A DNA stretch of 64,000 nt from Pseudomonas sp. MYb327 (GCF_040438925.1 NZ_CP159258.1:5541001-5605000); one strand, 5' to 3'. Counted from the stretch's first letter, positions 8,426 to 17,125 are shown. Numbers and translations are program-made. Notes: a model not told the origin generated them from the letters alone.

Positions 8426-9340
8426 TCAGGCCTGGCGATTGGCATACATCCGACACTCCGCCAGCAACGCCAGCAGATTCGGGTCGCGCTCCTTGGCTTT
8501 CAGAAACACCACACCGATGTGCTGCTGTAACCGGTACTTCTCCTGCAACGGAATCAGCTTCACCCGGTTCTCGTACACCGCCGCGATCCTTCCCGGCAGC
8601 AACGCATAACCGACGCCCGAGCTGACCATGCTCAGCAGGGTGAAGATGTCGTTGACCTGCATCGCCACCTTCGGCTCGAAGCCTGCCTGTTCGAATACCC
8701 GTTTGCCGTCCTGGTGCGTGGCGAAGCCCTGGGTCAGGGTGATGAAGGTCTCATCGCGCACTTCGGCCAGGTCGACTTCGGTCCTGTGGGCAAACTTCGA
8801 ATCGGCGGGCGTGGCGAGGAAGATATCGTCGGAAAACAGCGGAATGTGCTCCAGATCCGGGTCGACGATGCTGTCGTCCAGCGACACCAGGATCGCGTCG
8901 ACTTCCATGTTCTTGAGCTTGTACAGCAGGTCGAAATTCGAGCCGAGGATCAGATCGATATTGAGCTCGCTGCGGCGGATCTTCAGGCCCATGATCAGTT
9001 GCGGCACGGTCTTTACCGTCAGCGAATACAGCGAGCCGAGTTTGAAGCGTTCAGCGGAAAATCCGGCGGCTTCGCGGGTCAGGCGCACGCTTTCAACGAC
9101 GTCCTGAATCAGCTTTTGCGCACGCTCTTCCAGCACGTAAGCACTTTCCAGCGGCGTCAGGTTGCGGCCCTCGTGTTTGAATAACGGGCAGCGCAGGGCG
9201 CTTTCCAAGGAGTGGATCGCCCTATGCACGCTGACATTGCTGGTCTGAAGCTCAGCGGCGGCCCGAGCCAGATTGCCAGTGCGCATGAAGGCGAGGAACA
9301 CCTCGAGTTTTTTCAGGGTCAACTCTTCGTCGATCAGCAT
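8426..9340 (-). CDS. mdcR: LysR-family regulator of the malonate operon
   Basis: A 304-residue LysR-type activator. The N-terminal winged helix (residues ~6-65) reads KLEVFLAFMRTGNLARAA followed by SNVSVHRAIHSLE, and the C-terminal two-lobe effector domain follows. It is convergent with the malonate cluster, as in other pseudomonads, so malonate or malonyl-CoA is the likely ligand. Its own promoter would lie in the 9341-9480 region, which contains a degenerate REP pair. Whether it binds the palindrome before mdcA cannot be told from sequence. Assignment to MdcR is by context; the LysR call is certain. Confidence 0.88.
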   Translation of the reverse strand: MLIDEELTLKKLEVFLAFMRTGNLARAAAELQTSNVSVHRAIHSLESALRCPLFKHEGRNLTPLESAYVLEERAQKLIQDVVESVRLTREAAGFSAERFKLGSLYSLTVKTVPQLIMGLKIRRSELNIDLILGSNFDLLYKLKNMEVDAILVSLDDSIVDPDLEHIPLFSDDIFLATPADSKFAHRTEVDLAEVRDETFITLTQGFATHQDGKRVFEQAGFEPKVAMQVNDIFTLLSMVSSGVGYALLPGRIAAVYENRVKLIPLQEKYRLQQHIGVVFLKAKERDPNLLALLAECRMYANRQA

Positions 9341-9381
9341 GGCGCGGACTCTTTTTGGAATGGCCCGATTGTACGGCTCTT

Positions 9382-9463
9382 TGTGGGAGCTGGCTTGCGA
9401 GCGATGGCGCCCTGAAGATCAACGTAAAGCCTGAGGCCCTATCCAGCAAGCCGGCTGCTACGG
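9382..9463. repeat. Degenerate REP pair upstream of mdcR
   Basis: A GTGGGAGCTGGCTTGCGAGCG arm and an inverted TATCCAGCAAGCCGGCTGCTAC arm flank about 35 bp. Both arms have mismatches to the consensus seen elsewhere in the window. It lies in the divergent mdcR/hemolysin III promoter region, which is an unusual place because most copies here are at gene ends. Confidence 0.7.
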
Positions 9464-9550
9464 GAGGATTTGTGTTCTGAAACATTGCGCTTTTACGCTC
9501 GAGGCCTGAGCCTTGCGCACTGCGGGAACGAATGTCGAGGTGAGCAACAC

Positions 9551-10168
9551 ATGTATCACGGGGAAAGATTGAATGCCTGGACGCATCTGGTCGGGGCGGT
9601 GGCGGCGACGGTCGGGGTGGTGTGGATGCTGGTGATCGCCAGCATGGACGGCAGCCCGTGGAAGATTGTCAGCGTGGCGATTTACGGGTTTACCTTGATG
9701 TCGCTTTACAGCGCCTCGACCGTGTACCACAGCGTGCGCGGGCGCAAGAAAGCGATCATGCAAAAGGTCGATCACTTTTCGATCTACTTGCTGATTGCCG
9801 GCAGTTACACGCCGTTCTGCCTGGTGACCCTGCGTGGGCCGTGGGGCTGGACGTTGTTCGGGATTGTCTGGGGATTGGCGCTGATCGGCATCCTGCAGGA
9901 GATCAAGCCGCGTTCGGAAGCGCGGATTCTGTCGATCGTGATTTACGCGGTGATGGGCTGGATCGTGCTGGTGGCGGTCAAGCCGTTGCTGGCGGCATTG
10001 GGCAGCGCCGGGTTTGCGTGGTTGGCGACGGGCGGAATCTTGTACACCGTGGGCATAGTCTTTTTTGCCCTCGACCATAGACTGCGGCATGCCCACGGGA
10101 TCTGGCACTTGTTCGTGATCGCCGGGAGTTTGCTGCACTTTGTGGCGATTTTCTTCTACGTTTTATAA
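9551..10168 (+). CDS. Hemolysin III / PAQR-family membrane protein
   Basis: A 205-residue integral membrane protein with seven hydrophobic segments, of the hemolysin III/YqfA (PAQR-like) family. The signature is the early GERLNAWTHLVGA motif with a conserved His, the SLYSASTVYH motif with Ser and His, and a late DHRLRHAHGIWHLFV motif with the two-His pattern thought to bind zinc. An AGGTGAG lies before ATG 9551; the frame extends upstream but without family similarity. The physiological role is unresolved; the haemolysis label is historical. It stands alone between mdcR and rsmE. Confidence 0.85.
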   Translation: MYHGERLNAWTHLVGAVAATVGVVWMLVIASMDGSPWKIVSVAIYGFTLMSLYSASTVYHSVRGRKKAIMQKVDHFSIYLLIAGSYTPFCLVTLRGPWGWTLFGIVWGLALIGILQEIKPRSEARILSIVIYAVMGWIVLVAVKPLLAALGSAGFAWLATGGILYTVGIVFFALDHRLRHAHGIWHLFVIAGSLLHFVAIFFYVL

Positions 10169-10183
10169 ACCGAGTCTCGGCCA

Positions 10184-10265
10184 ATCGCCAGCAAGCCGGC
10201 TCCTACAGGTTAGGTGTCGCACTCAAAAACTGCGGACATCTGTAGGAGCCGGCTTGCTGGCGATG
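10184..10265. repeat. REP pair between convergent hemolysin III gene and rsmE
   Basis: Inverted consensus REP arms (ATCGCCAGCAAGCCGGCTCC and complement) separated by about 35 bp, at the junction of two convergent genes. Confidence 0.85.
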
Positions 10266-10270
10266 TCGTT

Positions 10271-10990
10271 TTAAAAATCTCCCCAAAGCTGCTGGGCCAC
10301 CGCCAATGCCACCACCGGCGCTGTCTCGGTGCGCAACACCCGTGGGCCGAGGCGTGCGGCATGAAAACCGTTGCCCTTGGCTTGTTCCACTTCGGCGTCC
10401 GACAACCCGCCTTCCGGCCCGATCAAAAACGCCAGCGTCGCCGGTTTGGCGTGGCTGACCAGAGGCTCAGCCACCGGATGCAACACCAGCTTCAGTTGCG
10501 CCTCGGTTTGTTTCAACCAATCCGCCAACAGTACCGGCGGATGAATCACCGGCACCCGCGAACGCCCGCATTGCTCGCACGCGCTGATCGCCACCTGGCG
10601 CCAGTGCAGCAGGCGTTTGTCGGCGCGTTCGTCCTTGAGCCGGACTTCGCAGCGGTCGCTGAAGATCGGGGTGATTTCAGTCACGCCCAATTCCGTGGCT
10701 TTCTGAATCGCCCAGTCCATGCGCTCGCCACGGGACAGACCCTGGCCCAGGTGGATTTGCAAAGGCGACTCGACCTGGCCGGCGAAACTTTCATCGATTT
10801 GCACAACGACGCGCTTCTTGCCGACTTCGACCAGCGTGGCGCGAAACTCCTGGCCCGAGCCATCGAACAGTTGCAGTGCATCGCCCTCGGCCATGCGCAG
10901 CACGCGGCCGATGTAATGGGCCTGGGCCTCGGGCAATTCGTGCTCGCCGGTGCTCAAGGGGGCGTCGATAAAGAAGCGGGACAGTCTCAT
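10271..10990 (-). CDS. rsmE: 16S rRNA (uracil-1498-N3)-methyltransferase
   Basis: A SPOUT-class methyltransferase of 239 residues that methylates U1498 of 16S rRNA using SAM. The N-terminal PUA-like part begins MRLSRFFIDAPL with AHYIGRVLRMAEGD. The C-terminal SPOUT knot has the FLIGPEGGLSDAEVE motif and the ARLGPRVLRTETAPVVAL motif, both diagnostic of RsmE. It lies downstream of bioA on the same strand with an 82-bp gap containing a 12-bp perfect hairpin, so it may be transcribed separately or by read-through. Confidence 0.93.
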   Translation of the reverse strand: MRLSRFFIDAPLSTGEHELPEAQAHYIGRVLRMAEGDALQLFDGSGQEFRATLVEVGKKRVVVQIDESFAGQVESPLQIHLGQGLSRGERMDWAIQKATELGVTEITPIFSDRCEVRLKDERADKRLLHWRQVAISACEQCGRSRVPVIHPPVLLADWLKQTEAQLKLVLHPVAEPLVSHAKPATLAFLIGPEGGLSDAEVEQAKGNGFHAARLGPRVLRTETAPVVALAVAQQLWGDF

Positions 10991-11025
10991 GATGAATCTC
11001 TAAAAAATGGATCGGAATCGCATTT

Positions 11026-11053
11026 GTGGCGAGGGAGCAAGCTCCCTCGCCAC
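11026..11053. repeat. 12-bp perfect hairpin between bioA and rsmE
   Basis: GTGGCGAGGGAG, a four-base loop CAAG, then the exact complement CTCCCTCGCCAC. There is no T-tract. The identical hairpin recurs at 32824-32851, so it is a dispersed repeat of a second REP-like type rather than a gene-specific terminator. Confidence 0.75.
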
Positions 11054-11072
11054 AGGGGTTGTGCAATGACGG

Positions 11073-12479
11073 TCAACCCGGATCACGGAACCCTGGATGG
11101 AAGTCCTTGGGCACTGAAACACTCACGCTGTCGCGAGTGGCAATGTCGATCCCTTCGCTGGCCACTTCGGCCAGAAAGTCGATCTGCTCCGGCGTAACCA
11201 CGTACGGCGGCAGGAAATACACCACGCTGCCCAACGGCCGCAGCAGAGCACCACGCTCCAGCGCATGCTGGAACACCTTCAGACCGCGACGTTCCTGCCA
11301 CGGATAGGCTTCCTTGGTGGCCTTGTCCTTGACCATCTCGATGGCCAGGACCATGCCGGTCTGGCGCACTTCGCTGACGTTCGGGTGATCGACCAGATGC
11401 GCCGTGGAGGAAGCCATGCGTTGCGCCAACGCCTTGTTGTTTTCGATGACGTTGTCTTCTTCGAAGATGTCCAGCGTCGCCAATGCCGCCGCGCACGCCA
11501 GTGGATTGCCGGTGTAGCTGTGGGAGTGCAGGAAGGCGCGCAGAGTCGGGTAGTCGTCGTAGAAGGCGCTGTAGACATCTTCGGTGGTCAGACAGGCGGC
11601 CAGCGGCAGGTAGCCGCCGGTCAGGGCCTTGGACAGGCAGAGGAAATCCGGACGAATGCCGGCCTGTTCGCAGGCAAACATGGTGCCGGTGCGGCCGAAG
11701 CCGACGGCGATTTCGTCGTGGATCAGGTGCACGCCATACCGATCGCAAGCTTCGCGCAGCAGCTTGAGATACACCGGGTGGTACATGCGCATGCCGCCAG
11801 CGCCCTGGATCAGCGGCTCGACAATCACTGCTGCAACGGTGTCATGGTTCTCGGCCAGGGTCTGTTCCATCGCGGCGAACATGTTGCGCGAGTGGTCTTC
11901 CCAGCTCATGCCCTCGGGGCGCAGGTAGCAATCCGGGCTCGGCACCTTGATGGTGTCGAGTAGCAGGGCTTTATAGGTTTCGGTGAACAACGGCACGTCG
12001 CCCACCGACATCGCCGCCATGGTTTCGCCGTGGTAGCTGTTGGTCAGGGTGACGAAGCGCTTCTTGTCCGGCAGTCCGCGATTGAGCCAGTAGTGAAAGC
12101 TCATTTTCAGCGCGACTTCGATGCAGGAAGAACCGTTATCGGCGTAGAAGCACCGGGTCAGGCCTTCCGGTGTCATCTTCACCAGGCGTTCGGACAACTC
12201 GATCACAGGTTGATGGCTGAAACCGGCGAGGATCACGTGTTCCAGCTGATCGACCTGATCCTTGATGCGCTGGTTGATCCGCGGGTTGGCGTGGCCGAAC
12301 ACGTTGACCCACCAGGAACTGACCGCATCGAGGTAGCGCTTGCCTTCGAAATCCTCCAGCCAGACCCCTTCACCGCGCTTGATCGGGATCAGCGGCAGTT
12401 GTTCGTGGTCTTTCATCTGGGTGCAGGGATGCCACAACACCGCGAGATCGCGCTCCATCCACTGTTTATTCAGGCCCAT
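11073..12479 (-). CDS. bioA: Adenosylmethionine-8-amino-7-oxononanoate aminotransferase
   Basis: BioA converts KAPA to DAPA in biotin synthesis, using SAM as the amino donor and PLP as cofactor. The 468-residue protein starts MGLNKQWMERDLAVLWHPC at ATG 12479, with a GAGGAG site upstream; an in-frame start ten codons earlier lacks family support. Class III aminotransferase motifs are present: WHPCTQMKDHEQLP near the start, the SWWVNVFGHANPRI substrate-binding part, the HDEIAVGFGRTG cofactor-binding motif, and LSKALTGGYLPLA with the Schiff-base Lys. It is apart from other bio genes, as is usual in pseudomonads. Confidence 0.94.
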   Translation of the reverse strand: MGLNKQWMERDLAVLWHPCTQMKDHEQLPLIPIKRGEGVWLEDFEGKRYLDAVSSWWVNVFGHANPRINQRIKDQVDQLEHVILAGFSHQPVIELSERLVKMTPEGLTRCFYADNGSSCIEVALKMSFHYWLNRGLPDKKRFVTLTNSYHGETMAAMSVGDVPLFTETYKALLLDTIKVPSPDCYLRPEGMSWEDHSRNMFAAMEQTLAENHDTVAAVIVEPLIQGAGGMRMYHPVYLKLLREACDRYGVHLIHDEIAVGFGRTGTMFACEQAGIRPDFLCLSKALTGGYLPLAACLTTEDVYSAFYDDYPTLRAFLHSHSYTGNPLACAAALATLDIFEEDNVIENNKALAQRMASSTAHLVDHPNVSEVRQTGMVLAIEMVKDKATKEAYPWQERRGLKVFQHALERGALLRPLGSVVYFLPPYVVTPEQIDFLAEVASEGIDIATRDSVSVSVPKDFHPGFRDPG

Positions 12480-12563
12480 TTTCACTCTCCTCGAGGCGGT
12501 CCGTGACACGCGCGGACATACAATCGCGCAAGCCTATGCAATGCGTCGCACGGGGACAACCCA

Positions 12564-12591
12564 TTGTGTCGAATGAGCTACTTTGTATAGG
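12564..12591 (+). promoter_or_regulatory. Possible sigma70 promoter for the amine oxidase gene
   Basis: TTGTGT (12564-12569) and TATAGG (12586-12591) are separated by 16 bp, about 110 bp before the start codon, in the divergent spacer with bioA. The -35 match is modest, so this is a weak prediction. Confidence 0.3.
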
Positions 12592-12701
12592 TCGATAGAC
12601 GTTGCTGGCGGGCGTTTGAAGGCTGACGTATCCTTCGCGGTTCTTGAGTCGTCTGGCTCGCAAAACCGCTATTTTTCTCGTGTATTTCCGGAGTTCGCTG
12701 A

Positions 12702-14471
12702 ATGTCTGTCGGTTGGCTGCGCGCCTGTGCGCTGGTGATGTTGGGGCTGTTCAGCGTGTCTGCGCTGGCAAAGGATAAAACCGCGATCGTGATCGGCGGT
12801 GGGGTCGCGGGCCTCACCGCTGCTTATGAGCTGCAGAACAAGGGCTGGCAAGTCACGCTGCTGGAAGCCAAGCCGAGCCTGGGTGGGCGTTCCGGCATGG
12901 CCACCAGTGAGTGGATCGGCAACGACAAGGCTCAACCGGTTCTGAACAAGTACGTCTCCACGTTCAAGCTGAGCACCACGCCAGCGCCTGAATTCGTGCG
13001 GACCCCGAGTTACCTGATCGATGGCGTGTATTACACCGCTGCCGATCTGGCTACCAAGGATCCAACCACGGCCGAAGCGCTCAAGCGCTATGAAAAGACT
13101 GTGGACGACCTGGCACGCTCGGTCGAAGACCCGCTGAACCCGGCAGCGAACAACACGCTGCATGCTCTGGACCAGATCAACGTGTCCAATTGGCTGGACC
13201 GCCTGAGCCTGCCGGTGACTGCCCGTCAGTTGGTGAACCAGCAGATTCGTACCCGTTATGACGAGCCTTCGCGCCTGTCGCTGCTTTATTTCGCGCAGCA
13301 AAGCAGTGTCTACCGTGGCGTTTCCGACCGTGACCTGCGAGCTTCGCGTCTGGTCGGTGGCAGCCCGGTGCTGGCCCAGGCCTTCGTCAAACAACTGAAA
13401 ACCATCAAGACCAGTTCCCCGGTCTCGTCGATTACCCAGGACAAGGACGGCGTCACCGTCAAGGTCGGCAGCGTGGGCTATCAGGCTGACTACGTGGTAC
13501 TGGCCGTGCCGTTGCGCGCGCTGAACAAGATCCAGATGACCCCGGCGCTGGACGCCCAGCACCTGGCCGCGATCAAGGGCACCAACTACGGTTGGCGCGA
13601 CCAGATCATGCTGAAGTTCAAGACGCCGGTGTGGGAACCCAAGGCCCGCATGTCGGGCGAGATCTACAGCAACACTGGCCTGGGCATGTTGTGGGTCGAG
13701 CCTGCCTTGAAGGGCGGCGCCAACGTGGTGATCAACCTGTCCGGCGACAACGCACGGGTGATGCAGGCGTTCGGCGACAAGCAGATGGTCGATCAGGTGC
13801 TGATTCGCCTGCATGCGTTTTATCCCCAGGCACGCGGCTCGTTCACCGGTTATGAAATCCGTCGCTACAGCACCGACCCTTCGATGGGCGGCGCTTACCT
13901 GGCTTTCGGCCCGGGCCAGATCAGCAAGTTCTGGCGCATTTGGGAACGTCCGATTCAGCGCGTAGCGTTCGCTGGCGAGCACACCGACACCTTGTATCCG
14001 GGCACTCTGGAAGGTGCACTGCGCACCGGTCAGCGTGCGGCCAGTCAGGTTGAAGACCTGGCGGCGGGCAAATCGTTTGAACCGGCGAAGGTCGGTCCGG
14101 CAGCGACGGCCGCTGCTGCGGCAGGTGCTGGCGCGGTGGCGGCGAAGAAGGGCAACTTCTTCACGAACTTGTTCGGCGGGTCGGACGACGAGAAGAAGCC
14201 GGAACCGGTTAAGGCGCCTGAGCCTATTGCACCGCCAGCTCCGGCGCCTGCTCCAGCCCCGGTCGCTGCCCCGGCGCCGGTTGAAGCACCGAAGCCTGCA
14301 ACTCCGGTGAAAGCCGAGCCTGCGAAGAAGGCTCCAGCCAAGACCCCGGCGAAACCGGCAGCCAAAACCGAGGCCAAAAAAGCCCCGGCCAAGACTCCGG
14401 CAAAAAAGGCTGAACCGGCGAAGAAGCCAGCAGCCAAACCGGCGGCGACTACTGAGACCAAGGCTCAGTAA
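12702..14471 (+). CDS. Secreted FAD-dependent amine oxidase with Ala/Lys/Pro-rich tail
   Basis: A 589-residue flavoprotein. Residues 1-23 form a Sec-type signal peptide ending SALA. A Rossmann FAD motif IVIGGGVAGLTAAYEL follows at about 29-44 with the downstream LLEAKPSLGGRSG. The C-terminal FAD/substrate segment RVAFAGEHTDTLYPGTLEGAL is typical of flavin monoamine oxidases. From about residue 450 the protein becomes a low-complexity tail of Ala, Pro and Lys with repeated PAKK/AKTP units, resembling the tail of the histone-like AlgP. Such a basic tail on an exported enzyme is unusual. The substrate is unknown. The 3' end of the gene and its terminator are duplicated about 2.6 kb downstream. 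Confidence 0.82.
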   Translation: MSVGWLRACALVMLGLFSVSALAKDKTAIVIGGGVAGLTAAYELQNKGWQVTLLEAKPSLGGRSGMATSEWIGNDKAQPVLNKYVSTFKLSTTPAPEFVRTPSYLIDGVYYTAADLATKDPTTAEALKRYEKTVDDLARSVEDPLNPAANNTLHALDQINVSNWLDRLSLPVTARQLVNQQIRTRYDEPSRLSLLYFAQQSSVYRGVSDRDLRASRLVGGSPVLAQAFVKQLKTIKTSSPVSSITQDKDGVTVKVGSVGYQADYVVLAVPLRALNKIQMTPALDAQHLAAIKGTNYGWRDQIMLKFKTPVWEPKARMSGEIYSNTGLGMLWVEPALKGGANVVINLSGDNARVMQAFGDKQMVDQVLIRLHAFYPQARGSFTGYEIRRYSTDPSMGGAYLAFGPGQISKFWRIWERPIQRVAFAGEHTDTLYPGTLEGALRTGQRAASQVEDLAAGKSFEPAKVGPAATAAAAAGAGAVAAKKGNFFTNLFGGSDDEKKPEPVKAPEPIAPPAPAPAPAPVAAPAPVEAPKPATPVKAEPAKKAPAKTPAKPAAKTEAKKAPAKTPAKKAEPAKKPAAKPAATTETKAQ

Positions 14472-14484
14472 CGTTCAGATGTAG

Positions 14485-14518
14485 AAAAAAGCGCGGCCTA
14501 AGGGTCGCGCTTTTTTTT
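14485..14518 (+). terminator. Rho-independent terminator of the amine oxidase gene, interrupted by IS
   Basis: A GC stem (GCGCGGCC paired with GGTCGCGC) preceded by an A-run and followed by T8. The T8 at 14511-14518 is also the left target duplication of the inserted ISL3-family element. Confidence 0.85.
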
Positions 14519-15826
14519 GGTTCTTCACGGATTACCGGGAAAGACGCTCTTGATCTTCATGAAAAAGAACTCGCTATCCCGGTAACCGTACGCCATCCGT
14601 TTAATGACTTTTATTCGATTGTTTATTCCTTCCAACTGACCGGTGTGCATCGGCCAGCGCACTCGGCTCACGATGCCCCGCCAGTAGCCCTTTAGCCGTT
14701 TGGCAAACTGGATCAGAGCTGGTATTTCGCTTTCATGAGCATGGCGCAGCCATTGCTTCCAGGCCGATCTCCAGGCCCAAGCAGCACTCGGCGTCCAGAG
14801 CGTTTTGAGCTCAGCTTTCATCAAATAAACCGTCATCAGCGATTGGTTGGCCGCCAACAAATCCTGCAAGTGAACCTGTTGTTCCGGCCTTTTCAGGTTC
14901 TCTGGATTGCGCAGCAACAGCCACCGCGCTTGCTTGATGACCTTGCGAGCCGGCTTGTCGTGGCGCAGTCGGTTAGCCTCGTCGACGCGGACCCGATCAA
15001 TCACCTCTCGGCCATATTTGGCCACCACATGAAAGAGGTCGTAGACCACTCGCGCTTTCGGGCAGTGCTGACGAACCTCCAGGTCAAAAGCGGTGTTCAT
15101 GTCCATCGCCACCGCTTCGATTCGAGCACACCCCTCTGGCCCCAGCTCCTCGAAAAAGGGCCGAACCGCCGCCCGGCTGCGGCCTTCACCGATCCATAGC
15201 ACTCGTCGCGTATCGGCATCCAACACCACGCTGGCGTAGCGATGCCCTTTGAACAGCGCGAATTCATCCATCACCAGGCGTCGTGGTTGCGCCTTTGGCA
15301 GCGTGCTCAACGCCGCCTGTAAGGCTCGACGCTCCAGCAACCGAACGGTGTCCCAATGCAGCCCAAACATCTGGGCCACGTGCAGGGTGGGAAGGCGCTA
15401 GCAGGTCTGAATGACCGCATCGGCTAAGCGGCGCGTCATGCGGGCATAGCGATCCAGCCAACTGACGGCCTCCATGCGCTTGCCACAGTCGCGGCAGCCA
15501 ACCCGCCTGAGCAAAACGCTGAGGCGTACCGCGCGACCGAGAATGGGAAGATCACGAACAGTTCGCTCGCAATACTCATGAGTGGTTGAACACGGTTTTT
15601 GGCAGCCGCCGCAGGAAGGGAATCGGGTGGCATGGGGAATCAGATCGATCTGTAGGGCGTCACCATCGGGCTTGATGGTGACGACAGAAAAGCCCTCCCA
15701 AAAAGGAAGGAAAGTATTAATATCACGCATAAGAACGCCGGTTTTTTAGATGTGTTTGCTCGCACGAACATCATCAATCAAATCGGCGTTCTTGTTTCTG
15801 TCTTTCCCGGGATTCCGTGAAGAACC
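14519..15826 (-). mobile_element. ISL3-family insertion sequence, copy 1 (1,308 bp, defective)
   Basis: Terminal inverted repeats start GGTTCTTCACGGATTACCGG on the left and, read inward, GGTTCTTCACGGAATCCCGG on the right. Both sides carry an 8-bp direct repeat TTTTTTTT (14511-14518 and 15827-15834). The element is almost identical to that at 35239-36546 and encodes the same transposase, but the gene has a nonsense codon. It lies in the T-tract of the amine oxidase terminator, inside copy 1 of the tandem duplication. Confidence 0.95.
14525..15730 (-). pseudogene. ISL3-family transposase, inactivated by amber codon
   Basis: The frame encodes the 401-residue transposase found intact at 35245-36450, but codon 111 is TAG (complement of CTA at 15398-15400) where the intact copy has GAG (Glu). 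This separates the N-terminal zinc-binding and helix-turn-helix part from the DDE catalytic part. A second difference gives Val instead of Leu at residue 228. A downstream start could still yield a ~284-residue catalytic fragment lacking the DNA-binding domain. The element could be mobilised in trans by the intact copy. Confidence 0.93.
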
Positions 15827-16014
15827 TTTTTTTTGCTTATCTAACAAGCGGAAGACATTACTTTTTTCAAACGCAGTAATCAGGTGCCGCGATTCATGAT
15901 CCTGGTCCTACACGCTTCGACCATATATCAGATTCTTCCCACAAATTAATCAGAAGCAAATGATGGGTGGCGCCTTGAATTAAAATCTATGCTTTCGGAA
16001 AATCTGGAGGGCGT

Positions 16015-16176
16015 ATGAAAACAATATTGGTTTTAGTGGTGTTGATAACATTCACAGGATGTGTTGATGGGAAATTCACTCTTAAAAGACATGCTCCTGA
16101 ATTGGCCCATAAGTGCCATATTAATCCATACGACCCAGATTGTTTGGATCCGCCTCCAATCTTCAAAAGCTCTTAA
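16015..16176 (+). CDS. Small putative lipoprotein, copy 1
   Basis: A 53-residue protein of unknown function. It begins MKTILVLVVLITFTGC, a short hydrophobic signal ending in a lipobox-like FTGC, so the mature N terminus would be the Cys at residue 16. The rest is about 38 residues and carries AHKCHINPYDPDC, a pattern shared with the paralogue at 17318-17479 and containing two cysteines. GGAGG precedes ATG 16015. It is convergent with the lectin gene, 26 bp apart. AT-rich compared with the surroundings. No family recognised; it could be a cell-surface partner of the lectin, but that is only an inference. Confidence 0.65.
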   Translation: MKTILVLVVLITFTGCVDGKFTLKRHAPELAHKCHINPYDPDCLDPPPIFKSS

Positions 16177-16202
16177 GTGTTCGATTAATGAATCATGAGG
16201 TG

Positions 16203-16703
16203 TTATGGAAATTTCCATATAGGAATTTCAGTGCCATCCGGAAGCACTTTTACCCACCTTTCCTTTGGCTTTGGAATGCGGCCAGGGGTGAATCCAAAGC
16301 GAGCCCAGCACATACTCCCTGTCCGTTTATCGTAGATGACTAGATTCCCGTCATCCTGAATAACCATACACGTGTTGTACCAAAGCGATTTATCAATGCT
16401 GTGAGTGCTGTCAGCAATCCATAAGCGCCGTCTGGACGGGTCATAAAGAAACCCATTATTGCTAATCACAAACATCAGAGGCTCACGCATCTTTTTCGGA
16501 TATAAGGTTCTGCTGTAAATCTGATTGCCATCTGCAATCCAGACTACAGCGCCGTTATCGGTGATTACTAAATTGCCATCCACTTGCAGCACCAAGCGAA
16601 ATCGCCCGTTTGGGGACATGAGATATTGACCCGGCGTCATCGTTTGGTTGGGCGGTAGTACTGGCGAGCCACTTGCTTGAAATGGTGTGTATCTGATAGC
16701 CAT
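16203..16703 (-). CDS. Monocot-type mannose-binding (B_lectin) protein, copy 1
   Basis: A 166-residue protein with one bulb-type lectin domain covering most of its length. Three beta-prism subdomains are visible: one with QVDGNLVIT (the final Tyr of the QxDxNxVxY mannose site replaced by Thr), a degenerate one FVISNNGFLYD, and one with the intact QDDGNLVIYD. There is no signal peptide, as in LlpA-type lectin bacteriocins, but those have two such domains and about 275 residues. Clearly paralogous to the protein at 17523-18017. The convergent small lipoprotein gene is adjacent. Role unknown: carbohydrate binding is well supported, antibacterial action is speculative. Confidence 0.85.
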   Translation of the reverse strand: MAIRYTPFQASGSPVLPPNQTMTPGQYLMSPNGRFRLVLQVDGNLVITDNGAVVWIADGNQIYSRTLYPKKMREPLMFVISNNGFLYDPSRRRLWIADSTHSIDKSLWYNTCMVIQDDGNLVIYDKRTGSMCWARFGFTPGRIPKPKERWVKVLPDGTEIPIWKFP

Positions 16704-16718
16704 GTTTCATTCCTTAAT

Positions 16719-16742
16719 CAATGAGTTGTTGAGCACTCATTG
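16719..16742 (-). promoter_or_regulatory. Conserved leader hairpin before lectin gene copy 1
   Basis: CAATGAG and CTCATTG pair around a ten-base loop directly upstream of the lectin ribosome-binding region. The same stem with a slightly different loop precedes the second lectin (18032-18054), so it has been kept while flanking bases changed. It may affect translation. Confidence 0.45.
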
Positions 16743-16863
16743 AATCAAGCTCGAATACGGAAATGGCGATACATATGTATTACAAGCCAATTAATTAAGC
16801 CGCAACGCGTTCCGCGTAGCAGCTGCCGAAGGCTGCGTTCGGCTGCGCAGCAGTCGTAAGCCA

Positions 16864-17112
16864 GTGGCACCGGCCCCAGCACCTGCTCCGACGCCAGCCC
16901 CGGCCGCTGCACCGGCGCCGGTTGAAGCGCCGAAGCCTGCGACGCCAGTGAAAGCCGAGCCTGCGAAGAAGGCTCCAGCCAAGACCCCGGCGAAACCGGC
17001 AGCCAAAACCGAGGCCAAAAAAGTCCCGGCCAAGGCTCCGGTGAAAAAGGCTGAACCGTCGAAGAGGCCAGCGGCCAAGCCGGCGGCGACTACTGAGACC
17101 AAGGCTCAGTAA
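16864..17112 (+). pseudogene. Duplicated 3' fragment of the amine oxidase gene
   Basis: An open frame encoding about 82 residues of the Ala/Pro/Lys tail, ending ATTETKAQ exactly as the complete gene at 12702-14471 does. It lacks the signal peptide, FAD domain and any convincing start signal. Differences from the parent (for example KKVPAKAPVKKAEPSKR against KKAPAKTPAKKAEPAKK) show the copies have diverged. It is a gene remnant produced by the tandem duplication and is probably not translated. Confidence 0.85.
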
Positions 17113-17125
17113 CGTTCAGGTATAG

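Larger units (their letters stand above)
14240..16857. repeat. Tandem duplication, copy 1 (with IS inserted)
   Basis: This unit runs from the Pro/Ala-coding 3' part of the amine oxidase gene through terminator, small lipoprotein gene, lectin gene and a REP-like palindrome. The same order recurs at 16858-18168. Without the 1.3-kb IS and its 8-bp duplication the two units have nearly the same length. The left limit is approximate because the tail-coding sequence is itself repetitive; the right limit follows a shared GCAGCTGCCGAAGGCTGCGT palindrome at 16819-16851 and a shared CAGTCGT. Confidence 0.85.

Noticed and set aside
12669..13982. Open frame antisense to the amine oxidase gene
   Set aside because: No domain and overlaps a gene with clear FAD motifs and signal peptide.
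16033..16218. 61-codon minus-strand frame over the small lipoprotein gene copy 1
   Set aside because: No paralogue at the equivalent place in copy 2, whereas the lipoprotein frame is conserved in both.
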